64,000 nucleotides of DNA from Chionis minor (lineage: Eukaryota > Chordata > Aves > Charadriiformes > Chionididae): NCBI GenBank assembly GCA_013398295.1, contig VZSF01010129.1, positions 445,565 through 509,564 on the forward strand. Direction: 5' to 3'. Below the pieces are notes generated by a model. It worked only from the letters and a program-made list of their open reading frames with translations. It was not told the origin of the DNA and did no database searches. Positions 12,301 through 24,730 of the stretch are shown in pieces (position 1 is the stretch's first letter; every line of letters begins with the position of its first letter). Made by a program: the position numbers and the translations under genes.

Positions 12301-15300
12301 GTTAATCACCCTTATTATAGGGGATACAGAGACACCTGTGCGGCACAAGTATGAGAACCACAGTTTACATATCCAAATCCCACAAGTATACACCGTGCTC
12401 CTGAACTTAATTGGTTCCCTTAGTTCATTAAACAGCAAAGTGTACATTCCCATCTACAGCAAGACTAGGAAAAGCTGTGAAATATTTTTCTGAAACAGGA
12501 GCTGATTGGGAAGATGAGAATTACGATGCATTTACCTTTTGAAGTGTCTAGTCTATCATATTATTTAACAACAATGCTCAAATGCGGTAGTCAAAATACC
12601 TTAGCATGACAATATTACACTGACAGCACGGGAGGAAAATGAAAAATTACTAATACCTAGCACTTTAAAAAAAAAAGTATAGAACTTCATTAAAAATAAA
12701 TTATTAAATACTTCTGGAATTTTTTTTCTTCTGTTAATAATAAACTTGTTAGTGAGCAAGACACCTGAAAAGTTGAGCAGCCAATTAGACTGGCAAGTAC
12801 CTTTGCTCTGCTAGGTGTATTCACACTGTGCTCTCCAGTTCTACCAAAGGCTAAGGCAAGTCCAACAGTGACACTGCCATGCTTCTGCATAAAGGAAAAT
12901 GCATGCATATAATGGAACTCCCCAGTTATTTACTCAAAATGTTCAACTGCACCCATTAAGACTCAAAAGCACTCACAGTGAAAAAAAAATTAACACAGAG
13001 GAAAAAAAATTTAATTTAAACAAGCATACCAGTGTGGGGTTTTTTTAAGTATGGGACAAATCAACCACAAAAAAAAATTCTCTCTCTTTCCACAAGAAGA
13101 ATGTGTATTTGTAAATGATCAATTAACTCATATACTAAATTATTCATTCTATGTGGCACAGACATTAATGTCAGTCTGCAAATGTAATCAATACAGGAGA
13201 GGGGAGGGTGTTTGTTTTTGTTTTTTATAAATATATACTGATTAGTTTAGGTTCAGACCAAGCCATCTTTATTCACACTGAGCAGAACTTAACTGCAATT
13301 CATGGAATTCAAATCACAAACACAGTATGACTAAATAAAAGAACTGTGCCCTTGAAGAGGATATAGAAGTACTTTAAAAAGTCACTTTTCCTCTCTGTGT
13401 ATGCTTACATACACATTCCAAGAAAAACAACAACAGGAAAACATGTGAAAGGATGAGAGCAAGAATCAGTAATTTACCAGTCAGCAGCTTAGAATGATGT
13501 TGGAATAATAAAATAAAAAATATTATCTTGGTAAAGTGATTAGTGTTAATTGTTTATCAGTTTAAACATAACTGTGAAATGTGAGCATTAAAAGAATCAT
13601 ATTCTTATTAAAGCCACCGCATAGGAAAAGAGACTATATGAGTACACTGCATTTTTTAATAGTGTTCTGCATGGTCTTTAGCTTGTGTTTAGACACTTTT
13701 CATACCCCATCACTACAGCATTATTGTTGGAACAGTGTTGTAATCATTATTCGACTGTAAGCTACTTTTAACTTTATTTTTATTTGTGGATTAGGGGATT
13801 ACCTTGAAACACCATTGCATATTTTTTCCCTTCCCTTGTAAAACCTTCAACTAGTAAAACAAGAAACCTGCCAACACTGTGATATCTGGTTTTAAGCAAT
13901 CCAGTATCAGGCTTCAGTAATTTTTGGCCCAGTTGTAACCAGTACTAACAGACCCCTTGCTCCAGCAGGGCCAAACAAAGTGGTTAGAACACACAAGCAA
14001 ACAGAGCTGGATTTATTTCACTTCAGCAGCAGCACAAGGGGGAGGAGGTTTGAGAAAAAAACGGAGCTGCTAGGGCAAATGGTCCCTAATTTGCAGTATT
14101 CCTCAGAAGGGTAAGTTACTAGAACAACATCATGTGAAAGAATAAGAAAGCTGATTTATACACTCCTGTCTCGGTTATTCGGGCCCAAGGAGGAGGGGTG
14201 ACTGCTAAAGGCAGCCTTTAATGCTCCAGGACTAATATGCAGCCACAGAGATTTTATCACAGATTTAGTAGAGCCAGTAGCTCCTGCACACAAATTACTA
14301 GAGAATTACACAGTTGTCATGTATTCCCTAGAAAAACAAAGCGATTTAATATAAAAATCAGTAATGATGTAGCTTTGTTATAGCCTAATTTCTTCAGATG
14401 GGAACTATGCCTCAGATAATTTTAAGTATATGGAAATTTTGAAGAGATGTTATTCCTTTACTAAGGTTATGTTGAACAAGACAGGCCTATTACACGCTAA
14501 ACAACCAACATACAAAAAACTACACTAATTTTACCTGCTTTATTGAACTCTCAACAAAAATCACCCTTTACCCAAGACTACAGAATTTGAGGACACGGTA
14601 GTATTTTCCATTAATTTCTATAGTGCTGCGTATTTGTTAACACAAGGAGAACAACTTAATATTAAGAAATCACAACCCAGTCACATGCAAATTCTTCCCA
14701 TTCACTTTGAAGTGGAAAGTGATGTAAATAAAAGAAAAATACAGCAATAACAGAGGAAGAGAACATCACAGATTAGGTATTTCCAGAGAAAGCCATTCAG
14801 TAGGTATCTGTACAGTCATTAATACAGTAGGGTCAGAATCAGAAAACCCTGTGTGTATTATCAAAACCAGGGTTTGCTTTTGGGTTTTATTTTAAACCGT
14901 GCAAGCTAAAACTATTCTGTTCATGTCAAAATGTGTTCATATGGAACAAAACATCTCTTGCAGTCCAGATCACTTTACTGCAGGGCTTTTTTCTCTGTTG
15001 CAATATCATCATGTGCTGTTAATTTGTTAGTTTAAAAAAAAAATGCTGAAGCCTAACATGCATTTATATCTACTTGTTAAAAAAATAGTACAAGAAAAGA
15101 CTTCCATAATGGAGAAGGGAGGAGAAATGGAGGGGGTGGGAGACAAGAACAGGACACAAAAAAACCACTTTTTTCAAAGATTGTTCAAGGCAAAAGGGAC
15201 ATGTCATGTTAAACAGTAGTCAATAGCTGTATACAACCAGTAAACAAATTCAGCTCTATGAAAAAAGAACTACATCCCCATTTAGCGGTTGCAATTTAGA

Positions 15301-18300
15301 TTATTCTAGCGTGTAATACTTTAATTGTATAAAACAAAGCTGATGTCACAAACACAAAAGAACTTCTTGCAAAGCAAGCACCACAAGTAATTTTTATGCT
15401 GCCACTGATGGCTGACAAGTGATGAGCACTTTGTTCGAATTTATATACTTACGCATCTAAGGCAACAGGTGGCTTATAAAAAGAAAACACTAAGAGCTTT
15501 TTAACTCTTCATTATCAAAATTTTTATAATATGTTTTATCATAATGACTAAACAATTTCTACAAATAAAAGCTCAACGTACTAGCTGCAAAGATGAACTA
15601 TGGCTCAGGGAAAATTATCCATTATTTTGATAAAAGCAGAAACTGAGGCAAGGTTCTGGATCCCACTGACTCGAGCTCTGCCTACACTCACAATGTTTTG
15701 TAATTGCACAAAGCACTCAATATTTAAACAATATCCTGCAATACATAAATCAAATCAATTTAAGACAAGAAATTTTGTATTTTCTTGCTCTCTTTTCTAT
15801 ATCCATCTCAAACAATAACTGAATATTGTAACACAGTTGGAAGGAAATTTTTACTTTCAGGTCTTTAAACCAACTTAGAGAGTGATGTGTTTCAGTCATT
15901 GCTTGGTGTAGTTTTGCGCCAAGAGTGGCATTACAGAAACATCGTGGGGTTTTTGTACATACTGCACAGTCCAATGAACAGTTCTGTTTTCTTAAAGCAC
16001 ACAGAAAGTTATAAAAAAATAATTTAAATTTCTCCACTACAAAGAATGCAAGATAATACTTCACATTTGCATTTAAGTGCAAAAGACTTTCAGGCAAAAT
16101 AAGAGACACCATAAACACACAGATAATTCATATTTAATTTTTTTTAAAAAAAAGGAAGAGTGGTATTGACTGATTTAGTTATATTTCAAAAAAAAATTTG
16201 GAAGATAAGTTGAGATGGCAAAAATGCAATAAGCATACCAAAACAATCTTTACATTCTGCCTTGTAATTAAACTATGAAATAACCATCTGCTTATGATTA
16301 AAACATTTTAGTGTTTGCTGTTTTGGATAGATTAAACGCACATACCAAGATATTAGACTTTTTCCTCTGCATGACAATTTTACTATACCACCCCTAACAA
16401 TTAAAGAACATGACACATGAATATTTTTATCTTGTACACTATATATACACACACACACAATTTCTATGGTGATGTTCACTGGATTAATCTTTCTGCTTTA
16501 TGATGCTTCAGAGCACCGCAGAGCAGCTCAACCCAGAGTCTTAAACTGCCCATCTTTCAGATTCCCTCTGCTTCTTTCCATATTTTCTCTGAAAGCAAGT
16601 AACCTACATACTGGTAGCTATACATTTTCCCCCCTTTCGCAACTCTTTCACACACTTGACTTTCCTTTCCTACTGCTATTTAGTTTTGAGACATCAATTT
16701 TCACATCAAATTACCAAAGCTTGGTGCATAAAAATATTCAATAAGTCTCCAGAACTGTTATCTCTGTAAAAGCTATCTCAGTAAATACTGAAATGCAAAC
16801 CTATGCTCAAAAATATTTTTAAAATTTAACTAGTAAAGTGAGCTTGAGGTACAGAAGTTTATCTGCCATTATCATTATTGGGCGAAAAACCTGTATGATA
16901 GGGTGGAGTGTAGGGAGAGAAGGAAGGAAGACAGGGTGTTGTTTGATTTTATAAAGAAATTCTTTTAAACTAACTTGAACAGAAAAGAAATTAACCACGT
17001 AATGCTTGAGTACTCAGAAAATTAATTTCATATCTAAGGATAAACACTGAGGTTCTGAAGAATCTTGTTGCTGTTGTATCCAGCAACATATAAGCCCCAC
17101 TTTAACTGCAAAACTCAAAATAAGAACTGAAAGTAGCATTTCTGAAGTATTCCACAAGAATAAATGGTTGTGTTGATAATTAATACATTTTGTTAATTGC
17201 CTCCAGGCACTGAGGCTTCAGGATGTCATTTGAGGCTAGAGACCCCTTGGTATCAACATTAAAACAACAGATTTCAAAGAACTCTAGCAACTACTGCTGA
17301 CATAAACACCCAGCACTGAAATCCAGCCCAATGTTAATTTTATTCTTCCGCATATTATTTCAGGATAAAAATGCATCCTGAAACACACCAGAAAAGAGCT
17401 GGGGCAAAACAGAGAATAGCAAATGCAAGAGTTACAACTTCCAAACAGGGGAAGGGGTGGGGGGAACAGACCATCAGAATTTCTGCTGAAAGGCCATTGA
17501 TAACTGATTAATAAATGTTCACCTGTAAAACCAAGCAAAAAACTGAAACTTCATCCTTAGCCAATGTGAAGCCGGACTTCATCAGGGTGGAAAAGAAGTT
17601 TTGGAAAGCATACTGGAAAAATACCAACTATCTTTGCTGAAGGCTCACCAGAAGTAGTCAGCAGATTTCCACATCAATACTTTATCATTACAACAACATA
17701 AAGGCACATCTGCAACCAAACCCTGCATCTCACTAACATCTCCAGCATACATAACAGTCATCAAAAAGTCGGTTTTCTTCGGGCTCCAGTGGACAACATA
17801 CAAGGTTTGAAAGAAAATCTCTCTAAGCCTTGCAGGCTTGGAAGGAAAAAGAAAAGGCAAATTAAAAAAAAAAAAATGCAATTTGCATCACATTTCCTGT
17901 GGCTGCCTTTTTACAAACATTTTTCAACTCACCCTATCAGCTTAATGCTCTCTCAGCTAGAACAGCACGACTGTTTGCTGGATGACATGGTAAATCTGAT
18001 TAGAGGAATGACCTATTTTTAAAATAACCCAGCAAGAAGAATATGGTTATTTTTAAAAACCAAAAGCCCTTGTAGTACATGGTTCTACAATCAGTTCCAA
18101 CAGCACAAGAGAAAGTGGCAGCATATAGCTGAGAAAAGGTGCTGGGAGTATGGAGCTGCTTCAGCTACTAAAACACATACTTATCCAGCATATAAGTTTG
18201 GCACAAAGTAGGACTTCGGAAGGGGCAGACACCTATTTTTCTAGAAGTGCCATTTCGATCATTGTGGAAAGCAGGACTGCTCCAATAAATAGCAATTCTG

Positions 18301-19927
18301 AAAGAAAACGGAACCAAAGGTTTTTCTGTCAATTTATTACACAGTCTCATAGACTGAAAAAGGTTGCATCTGAACTGGATTACTGGAAAGAGCTTTTGCT
18401 TGGGTGTGACTGCTAAAGCAGTTCCTTCCATACAGGTAAGATACACTCTTGTCTTTCTGTCATGCAGTAACTGCCACTAGTGACTTTTAAGCACTTGTGG
18501 GACTACGGGCAAAATAAAAAAAAAAAAAAAAGCAAGTACTCTAAAGTGACATCCCAAGGATCGGAACAGATTTGCTTGACACACACAAAAAAGAATTGTA
18601 TTTTAATTAAGTCTTAGAATTACATATCTTAACTAAACTAGGAGCCTTTTTAGTTTGTCTAGGATAATTAACTTTGAGACAGAATAAGAAACCCAGAGCC
18701 AGCTTCCTTCGGGTCTTCATTTGCAATATTTACTCCACTGTTCAGAACACAACAGCATCATATACAACACACCACAAAAATACCAATAGAAGAAAGCCAG
18801 ACCATTAGAGATAATTCAATTTATGCATTTTGAGGGGCAGAAGACCTAGCAGAGCACAAAGTGTATTCAAAATAACTTGCAAGCATAAAGCTTACTATAA
18901 ATGTAAATACAACGAACATGTGTCCAATAATGTGCACACATTTGTTTTAGGAGTATGAATTGAACACAAGCCTGTGGCATGGCAAAGTTCTTTTTAATAA
19001 AATAAGACAGCACAAAAGAACACTCACAGCACTCACCAGTGCCCCTCTGCACAAGGGCTTCAAATTTATTTTATCCCTTCTTCAACTAGATTACTGTCAT
19101 TCCAGATTTTTCACTTAAAATTCTGAGACTTTAGTTCCTATTTAAAGAGAGGAGAAGAAAAATCTTCACAGTAACTTGGTCTCTTACCTCAAGGCACTGA
19201 AAGTTATACTACTTGTACCTCTAGCAGGAGCCGCAGCGTTAGTTCCCCTCATCTGGAGACCACCACTCCCACAGATGATGATCATTTTTGCGAGTGCTCC
19301 TTGTCTATTTTAATATAAAGTCACCTAATTTCACATCAGCCTCAGCAATAAAATCAGCGCATTTAATACTGACACACTTGCATACTCAGCTCTGGAGCAA
19401 TGAGGGACAGTGATGAAGAGCAGCTGAGTGCCAACAGTTAACTCTTACTGCTGTTTCCAAAGCCAACACAGGTCCCGTGCACTCAGCTGTGTTAGGGAAC
19501 ATGGCCATCTATGTATAAATCAGGAAACAGAGAAGTACTTCTAAGGGCCTATTTCAAAGTTCTCATTAAAACTCTGCATTAAAAAAACAGCAACAAAAAA
19601 AGAACCACTAACTCCCTGTCTCTTTTGAGGAACACACTTTTGAGAAAGCAAGTTTCTGAAAGAGAAGCTATAATATACTCAGACCACTCACCTTTCTGAT
19701 GCAATCACTGCAGCTAATTAAAGTGATACTGATAAACAGTCAGCCACTTCACTTTTTCCATTCCCAAATTCTTGCAAAGAATTATTGATTTTACCTTTTC
19801 TGAGGTGGCCTTCCTCCAACCAAAGGAAAATGGGCTTTCACACTTCATGTTACAACCAGAAAAAAACCTCCAGTGTTTTTCCCCTTCAAGCTTTCTTGAA
19901 AAGTCCAGGGCACAACAAAGAAATTAC

Positions 19928-19982
19928 TTATAAAGTATGAAACTACGGTCTATAAAGTATGAAAGTTTCATACTATAAAGTA
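19928..19982. repeat. TATAAAGTATGAAA repeats with a perfect palindrome
   Basis: TATAAAGTATGAAA occurs at 19929-19942 and again at 19951-19964. The second copy runs straight into its own reverse complement, giving a 19-bp palindrome AGTATGAAA-G-TTTCATACT (19956-19974), and TATAAAGTA appears a third time at 19974-19982. This is a local inverted duplication, perhaps by template switching. Confidence 0.85.
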
Positions 19983-20355
19983 CCAAACTATCTTGTTCTT
20001 AAAGCCAGGATACCCTACACCATTAGTAAACCCATCCATGTGAACAGGCAAATATGGTTCAAAAATAGTCACCTGAACACCCTGTAACACTATCACCCAT
20101 TGATAATTTCTTTAAAGTATTACAGATAAAAACATTAAGTCTCATCTGTATTGCCTAAATAGCAATTATATACTGCCATATGACATACAGAACTATAATA
20201 AAAGTAGTTGTAGGTCAAATAATAGCAATGACTCAGTAAAGATAACCTGCCTGGTCTTTATTCTCAGGGGAGGGGGGGTTTACTGGTCAAGTACTTTATG
20301 ACTCACAGTACAGTATATTAGAAATTTTCTATGTATTCTTTAGAATTGAGAGATT

Positions 20356-20426
20356 GCCCTTGTAGCTCAGTAGGTAGCTCTCCTGTTTCTGGCCTACGAG
20401 GTCATAGCTTTAAGTCCCTGCTGAGG
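20356..20426 (+). repeat. tRNA-derived SINE-like segment or tRNA pseudogene
   Basis: The sequence GCCCTTGTAGCTCAGTAGGT contains a good Pol III A box (TAGCTCAGTAGG). About 40 bases on, GGTCATAGCTTTAAGTCCC stands where a B box (GGTTCGANTCC) should be, with several changes. Spacing and order match a tRNA or the tRNA head of a SINE. The T-arm does not pair well, so it is not a functional tRNA. Sequence after it (to about 20510) could be the SINE body but I cannot name the family. An ancient amniote tRNA-SINE is the most likely explanation. Confidence 0.5.
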
Positions 20427-23400
20427 AAACTTAACAAGTTCCATCTATAAATAGAATGGCATTAGATGCTGCTACTCTAGCAAGGGTGGTGGCCTTTAGA
20501 CAAGAAATTTTTATGTTTTCATCTGTTCCGATAAGAAAAAAAAATTGGACAGAGAGAGGCACAGGATATTAGGCTAAAGACGAATGACAAAAATGGGCTC
20601 CAAAATGCATTGTAACTTTAATTAGCATGAGACAATTCTAGCATTGTCAAACTACAATAGAGGTTAGAGAAGAATGCAAGAACAATAATTTTCCTTCTCG
20701 ATAAGCATAAGTAATTAACTGAAGTTACAGACTTTACCATATTTGAGACTGAAAAGAAACCTCCTAAGTACTGTACAATCAAAATTTGAATTGTGACATC
20801 AAAAAGCAACCTCAAAGTAAAACAAACTTTAGAGTTTTTGACCAACAACAAGAATGTTTGAACATTCATAGCTCTCATCTTACTCATTCTGAAGAAGTAA
20901 AGTATATCCTTGAGAGACATTTATTCAATTATCAGGGATTAAAATGATACCACTCTGAAATGTATAAATTTTTGCCCTCATGCCCGTGTATTTGTAGAGG
21001 TTTATTCAGCTTTCAGAATAACAATTACTTGTGACAAATTTAACAATAAAGCCTATTCAAACCCTTATCTGAGTTTATTTGTGCTTTAAACTGCAGTTAC
21101 CTGGCCTTAGAGAAATATGGATTAAAGCTCAGGTATCATTTTCACTCAGCCTGGCGATGTAATTTACTGTTCGATAAAGACAAAGGCTAACTCAGAGTGC
21201 TGACAATTTTCCAGCACCTTTTCCACAAGCTGCACCCACGTGCCCAGGAAAACAAATTCACTCCTCTGTGGGAGATAAAGCTTCAAACAGTTTTGAGGTA
21301 CAAACTGATAAGTTTTGTTCGTATATGCACACAAAGAAAGCACTAACAACAAAACAGGAGATGAGGGTGATTTTACAGTGTGAATTCCTAGACCTTAGAG
21401 TCACTAATACTATGCTCAAGTAAGAACAACAACAGGTCTTGCAAAATTCTTCTGCAATAGTTTAGCTTACGAGGTTATTGTTGTTCTTGTATCAATCTTA
21501 TTTGCCTAAGTGAAAAGTCCGATTAGTTAAAAGTTTTCCACAGCTGGCCAAATTAAGCTAGCTGATCGCGCACTGGCACTGATCTATTGAACAAAATGTG
21601 GGTGTATAAAATGTCTCCCTCTTGCAGGTTTAGGTTCAGTAGGAGCACTAGTTGAAGCGGCACATAAGATTTGCAAGAATCCCATCCTGGTCCTTTAATT
21701 CCACTACCAATGTTTTGGTCAATAATGTACTACTATCCAAAACACACACAAAGTTCTTTTCTGCTCTTCAGATGCTTCTACAAAGTAGATTACATCAACA
21801 GACAACTGCCTTGCAGCATCAGCCTTCATCCTAGGGCCTCTTCCCGTATCATTGTATTGAAGAGTAGGCACAAGAGAAAGATAACAGCCATTGTACCACA
21901 AAAGGGGTATGGTGCCCCAAAAACCATGCCTGGTCTCGCCCCTGATTTACTTCCAATTTCACTTACATCCACTGTCTCCGCTGCTGAACGCTGCACAAAC
22001 GTTCACTCCAATCCTACATGGTTATTTCTCAAGAAGCTTCTTTGAGCAGATGTCTGTATGACTAACTTCTCTCTACCAACAATTTCCCTAAGCAAAGACT
22101 GCTGCGCTTCCATTCTTGGATCCAGAGAGAAAAATCCAACAGCACTAGCTCTCCAAGATGGCTTGAGGCTTGGACGTGACACTAATGATGACCGCATGTG
22201 TTTCCCTGCAACAAATGTTTTGTCTAGACAACTTCTTGAAAAATGTCTTCCACGACTTACTGCCTCTTCCTTGCCTTTTTTACTGGGCATTTTGCATTTT
22301 GTCGGTGGCTTTTTTTTTTTTTGCCTCAAACTGATACCTGTGCCCAAAAAGGAAAAAAAAAAAAGAAAAAAAAATCAGATGTGCTTCCTTTTGGCTGCTT
22401 GACATTATTTAAAAGGGGAAAGACTGGTAGGCATATAGAATTCCTCTACACAACATTGTTGTTTACTTCAGAACTTAACTTTATCTGTTTTCAGAAGGCA
22501 CTTTCCCCAGTCTTGTTCATTACTGTACAGAATGCAGTACAGTACCAAGAGGGTGGGAAAGGCCTGATTAGATTCAGCTACTGGTTGTTACATGTGCATT
22601 CAGTTTTCTGCTTGCAGGTACAAAACCGCTGCAAGGGGGAGAGGAGAAATCTGACAGTCCACTGTTTCCACTTGTATCATCTACATGAACAAAATGTCTG
22701 AAGCAAAATAAAGCTAAGCAGCTTCTGAAAAATCCTCCTCTCCTGCAACAAAAGCATTTTTTTTTATATGAGGAAAAAACTAATGATAAGCAAATTTGTA
22801 TGCATGTCTGGGATTATCTTTATTAGCCTCCCTTCCCTTTCAAGGTGGTGGACTTACTATCTGAATGCTGAGAGGTAAAATTCAAAGATAACACATGGCC
22901 TAAAACAAATTACACCAGGTTAGGTTTTTTTGTGATCTGATATTCTGAAACTGCAACATTGAATGCAAACCTAGTCTTACTAATAAAAATTATTTCAGTT
23001 TTGGTGATCATTTTGCTAAAAGGGGTAGACGAATACCATTTTCATAACTTTGGGTAAGGCTCTGCATAGGAGATTTTTTTTGATAACAGATTCAACACAC
23101 TTTACTGTATTTTACAAAAAAAAAACCCAACCCACCACACCAAAACCCCAAGCATTAGTTAATATAATAAAATGTTTCACATGACCACAACTGCCACTTT
23201 AATTTGAAAACTTTCACAATTTTTGGTTTTCATATGGAGAAGTCACTGAAACCTAATTGAAAGCTTAGCTTAACTGTGGGCTACTCCAAATATTTTATTA
23301 AACATTAGTTAGTCTAACAACAAATAAGAAGGAAAAGAAAATCTCAATAAGAACTATTATCTATCCAACACCATGCAGAAATACATCTTGATTGCGTAAC

Positions 23401-24489
23401 ACTGAGAAGTTTAATATATGCAAATTACTTTTAAACTTAGGCAGCTTAGCAGTGAAAGGTTTGTATTTGTAGAAGAGGAACCCTAAGTTTTCTCTTTTTT
23501 TAACAGGTGGGATTACTTTCAGTAATACAAAACAATCAAAGCACCTTCAAAAAATTGAACCAAAATATGCTGCTGAAGACAACAAAATTTTGTAAGACAG
23601 CTACATTTACATCATTTCAAGGTGACTTTTGACACATTATAAAAATGAAAAAACAGCTTCAGATATCAGAAGTGACACAGCTGAGCTACAGCTGCATAAA
23701 TAGAGCCACTACGATTCCCAGTACACAGACTACACATGCTGAAGGGATGAGATGCGACTCATACTTCATTCACTGAAACGCTAGTGCAGTGGAGTGTGGC
23801 TAAGTGATATCATCATATGCCTCCTCTCTGTAGCAGTCAGCTTCCACGAACAGCAATCAGCAGATATGATTTCTTCTTACAGAACATAGGGTGGAAAAAA
23901 TGCACTGTGCCTCCACAAAAATAAAAGCCACAGAATGATTAGCATCTTTATACATAAAATACGCACTTTTTTTTTTTAGAAAGTAAAAAAATGAAGTCAG
24001 AACAGTGGATGCATCTTACTCAGTTAAATAACTTTGTTATCATCACTTTGATTTTTACAGGTAAATCAAAACACTGGCAGTATTACTGCAAGTTCCCAAT
24101 AACCCTCATGATGATAGAAAAATAAAGCCAAGTCAAATTGATTTTAAATGCTGAGCAAAAATCAGTACAAACATTGTCAAACTCAGTTTCGAATAGCATT
24201 TATCTCATCAAAAATAAACTACACTCAGCTCACGTGATTCACATCTATCCAAGTTGTAAATGACAGCAAATTGGTTTAGAAGTTACCTAAAAGCCTGAAG
24301 GAGGCCGAAGCAGGGGGTGTACTCAACACTCCCAGTTACAACAAACATAAAACTGCAGTAAAAGCAATTAAAGCTTTTTAGGAACCAATTCATATTGGTC
24401 TCACCAGTCACTTCTATAAGACCACAGGAGACGTTTACCTAGCTCCATGGGTTTTTGCTCTTGTCACAAAGAACAGCATTTCACAGATT

Positions 24490-24730
24490 ATCAATTACCA
24501 GACTCCCCATCCTGCCCCTGAGAAGCATCTACAGCTCCTCTGCTGTGGAGTGAGGTGCACTTCCAGGCAAAGCAGCAAAGCAGGAGCTCCCCACACCTAC
24601 CTGCCTGTGCTCCCCCAGCACCACGTCATTGCGGGCAGCTCACTCGTTCCTCTGCAGGACCAGACCAGGTGGATGGCATGCAAGTGAGCTCCAAGTTCTT
24701 CCACAAAAGCCAACGTTGCCTGCCCTACTT
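24490..24730. other. GC-richer island inside intron 4, unassigned
   Basis: A C-rich and CAG/CTG-rich stretch (AGCTCCTCTGCTGTGGAG, CCTGTGCTCCCCCAGCACCA) in otherwise AT-rich intron. No coding or transposon identity was recognised. Confidence 0.4.

Noticed and set aside
20356..20426. Functional tRNA gene
   Set aside because: The B box is degenerate and the T-arm does not pair, so only a SINE or pseudogene reading is kept.
22307..22374. Poly-T and poly-A tracts about 40 bases apart as a possible retroposed element end
   Set aside because: Only homopolymers, with no target-site duplication or element body recognised.
23800..23830. Minus-strand GATGATATCACT resembling the start of OLA1 exon 5 (DDIT)
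   Set aside because: The frame stops immediately after (ACT TAG) and none of the expected HVEG residues follow.
24105..24165. C/D-box snoRNA-like words (ATGATGA and CTGA) in intron 4
   Set aside because: No terminal stem and no convincing guide sequence. Such short motifs are common by chance.
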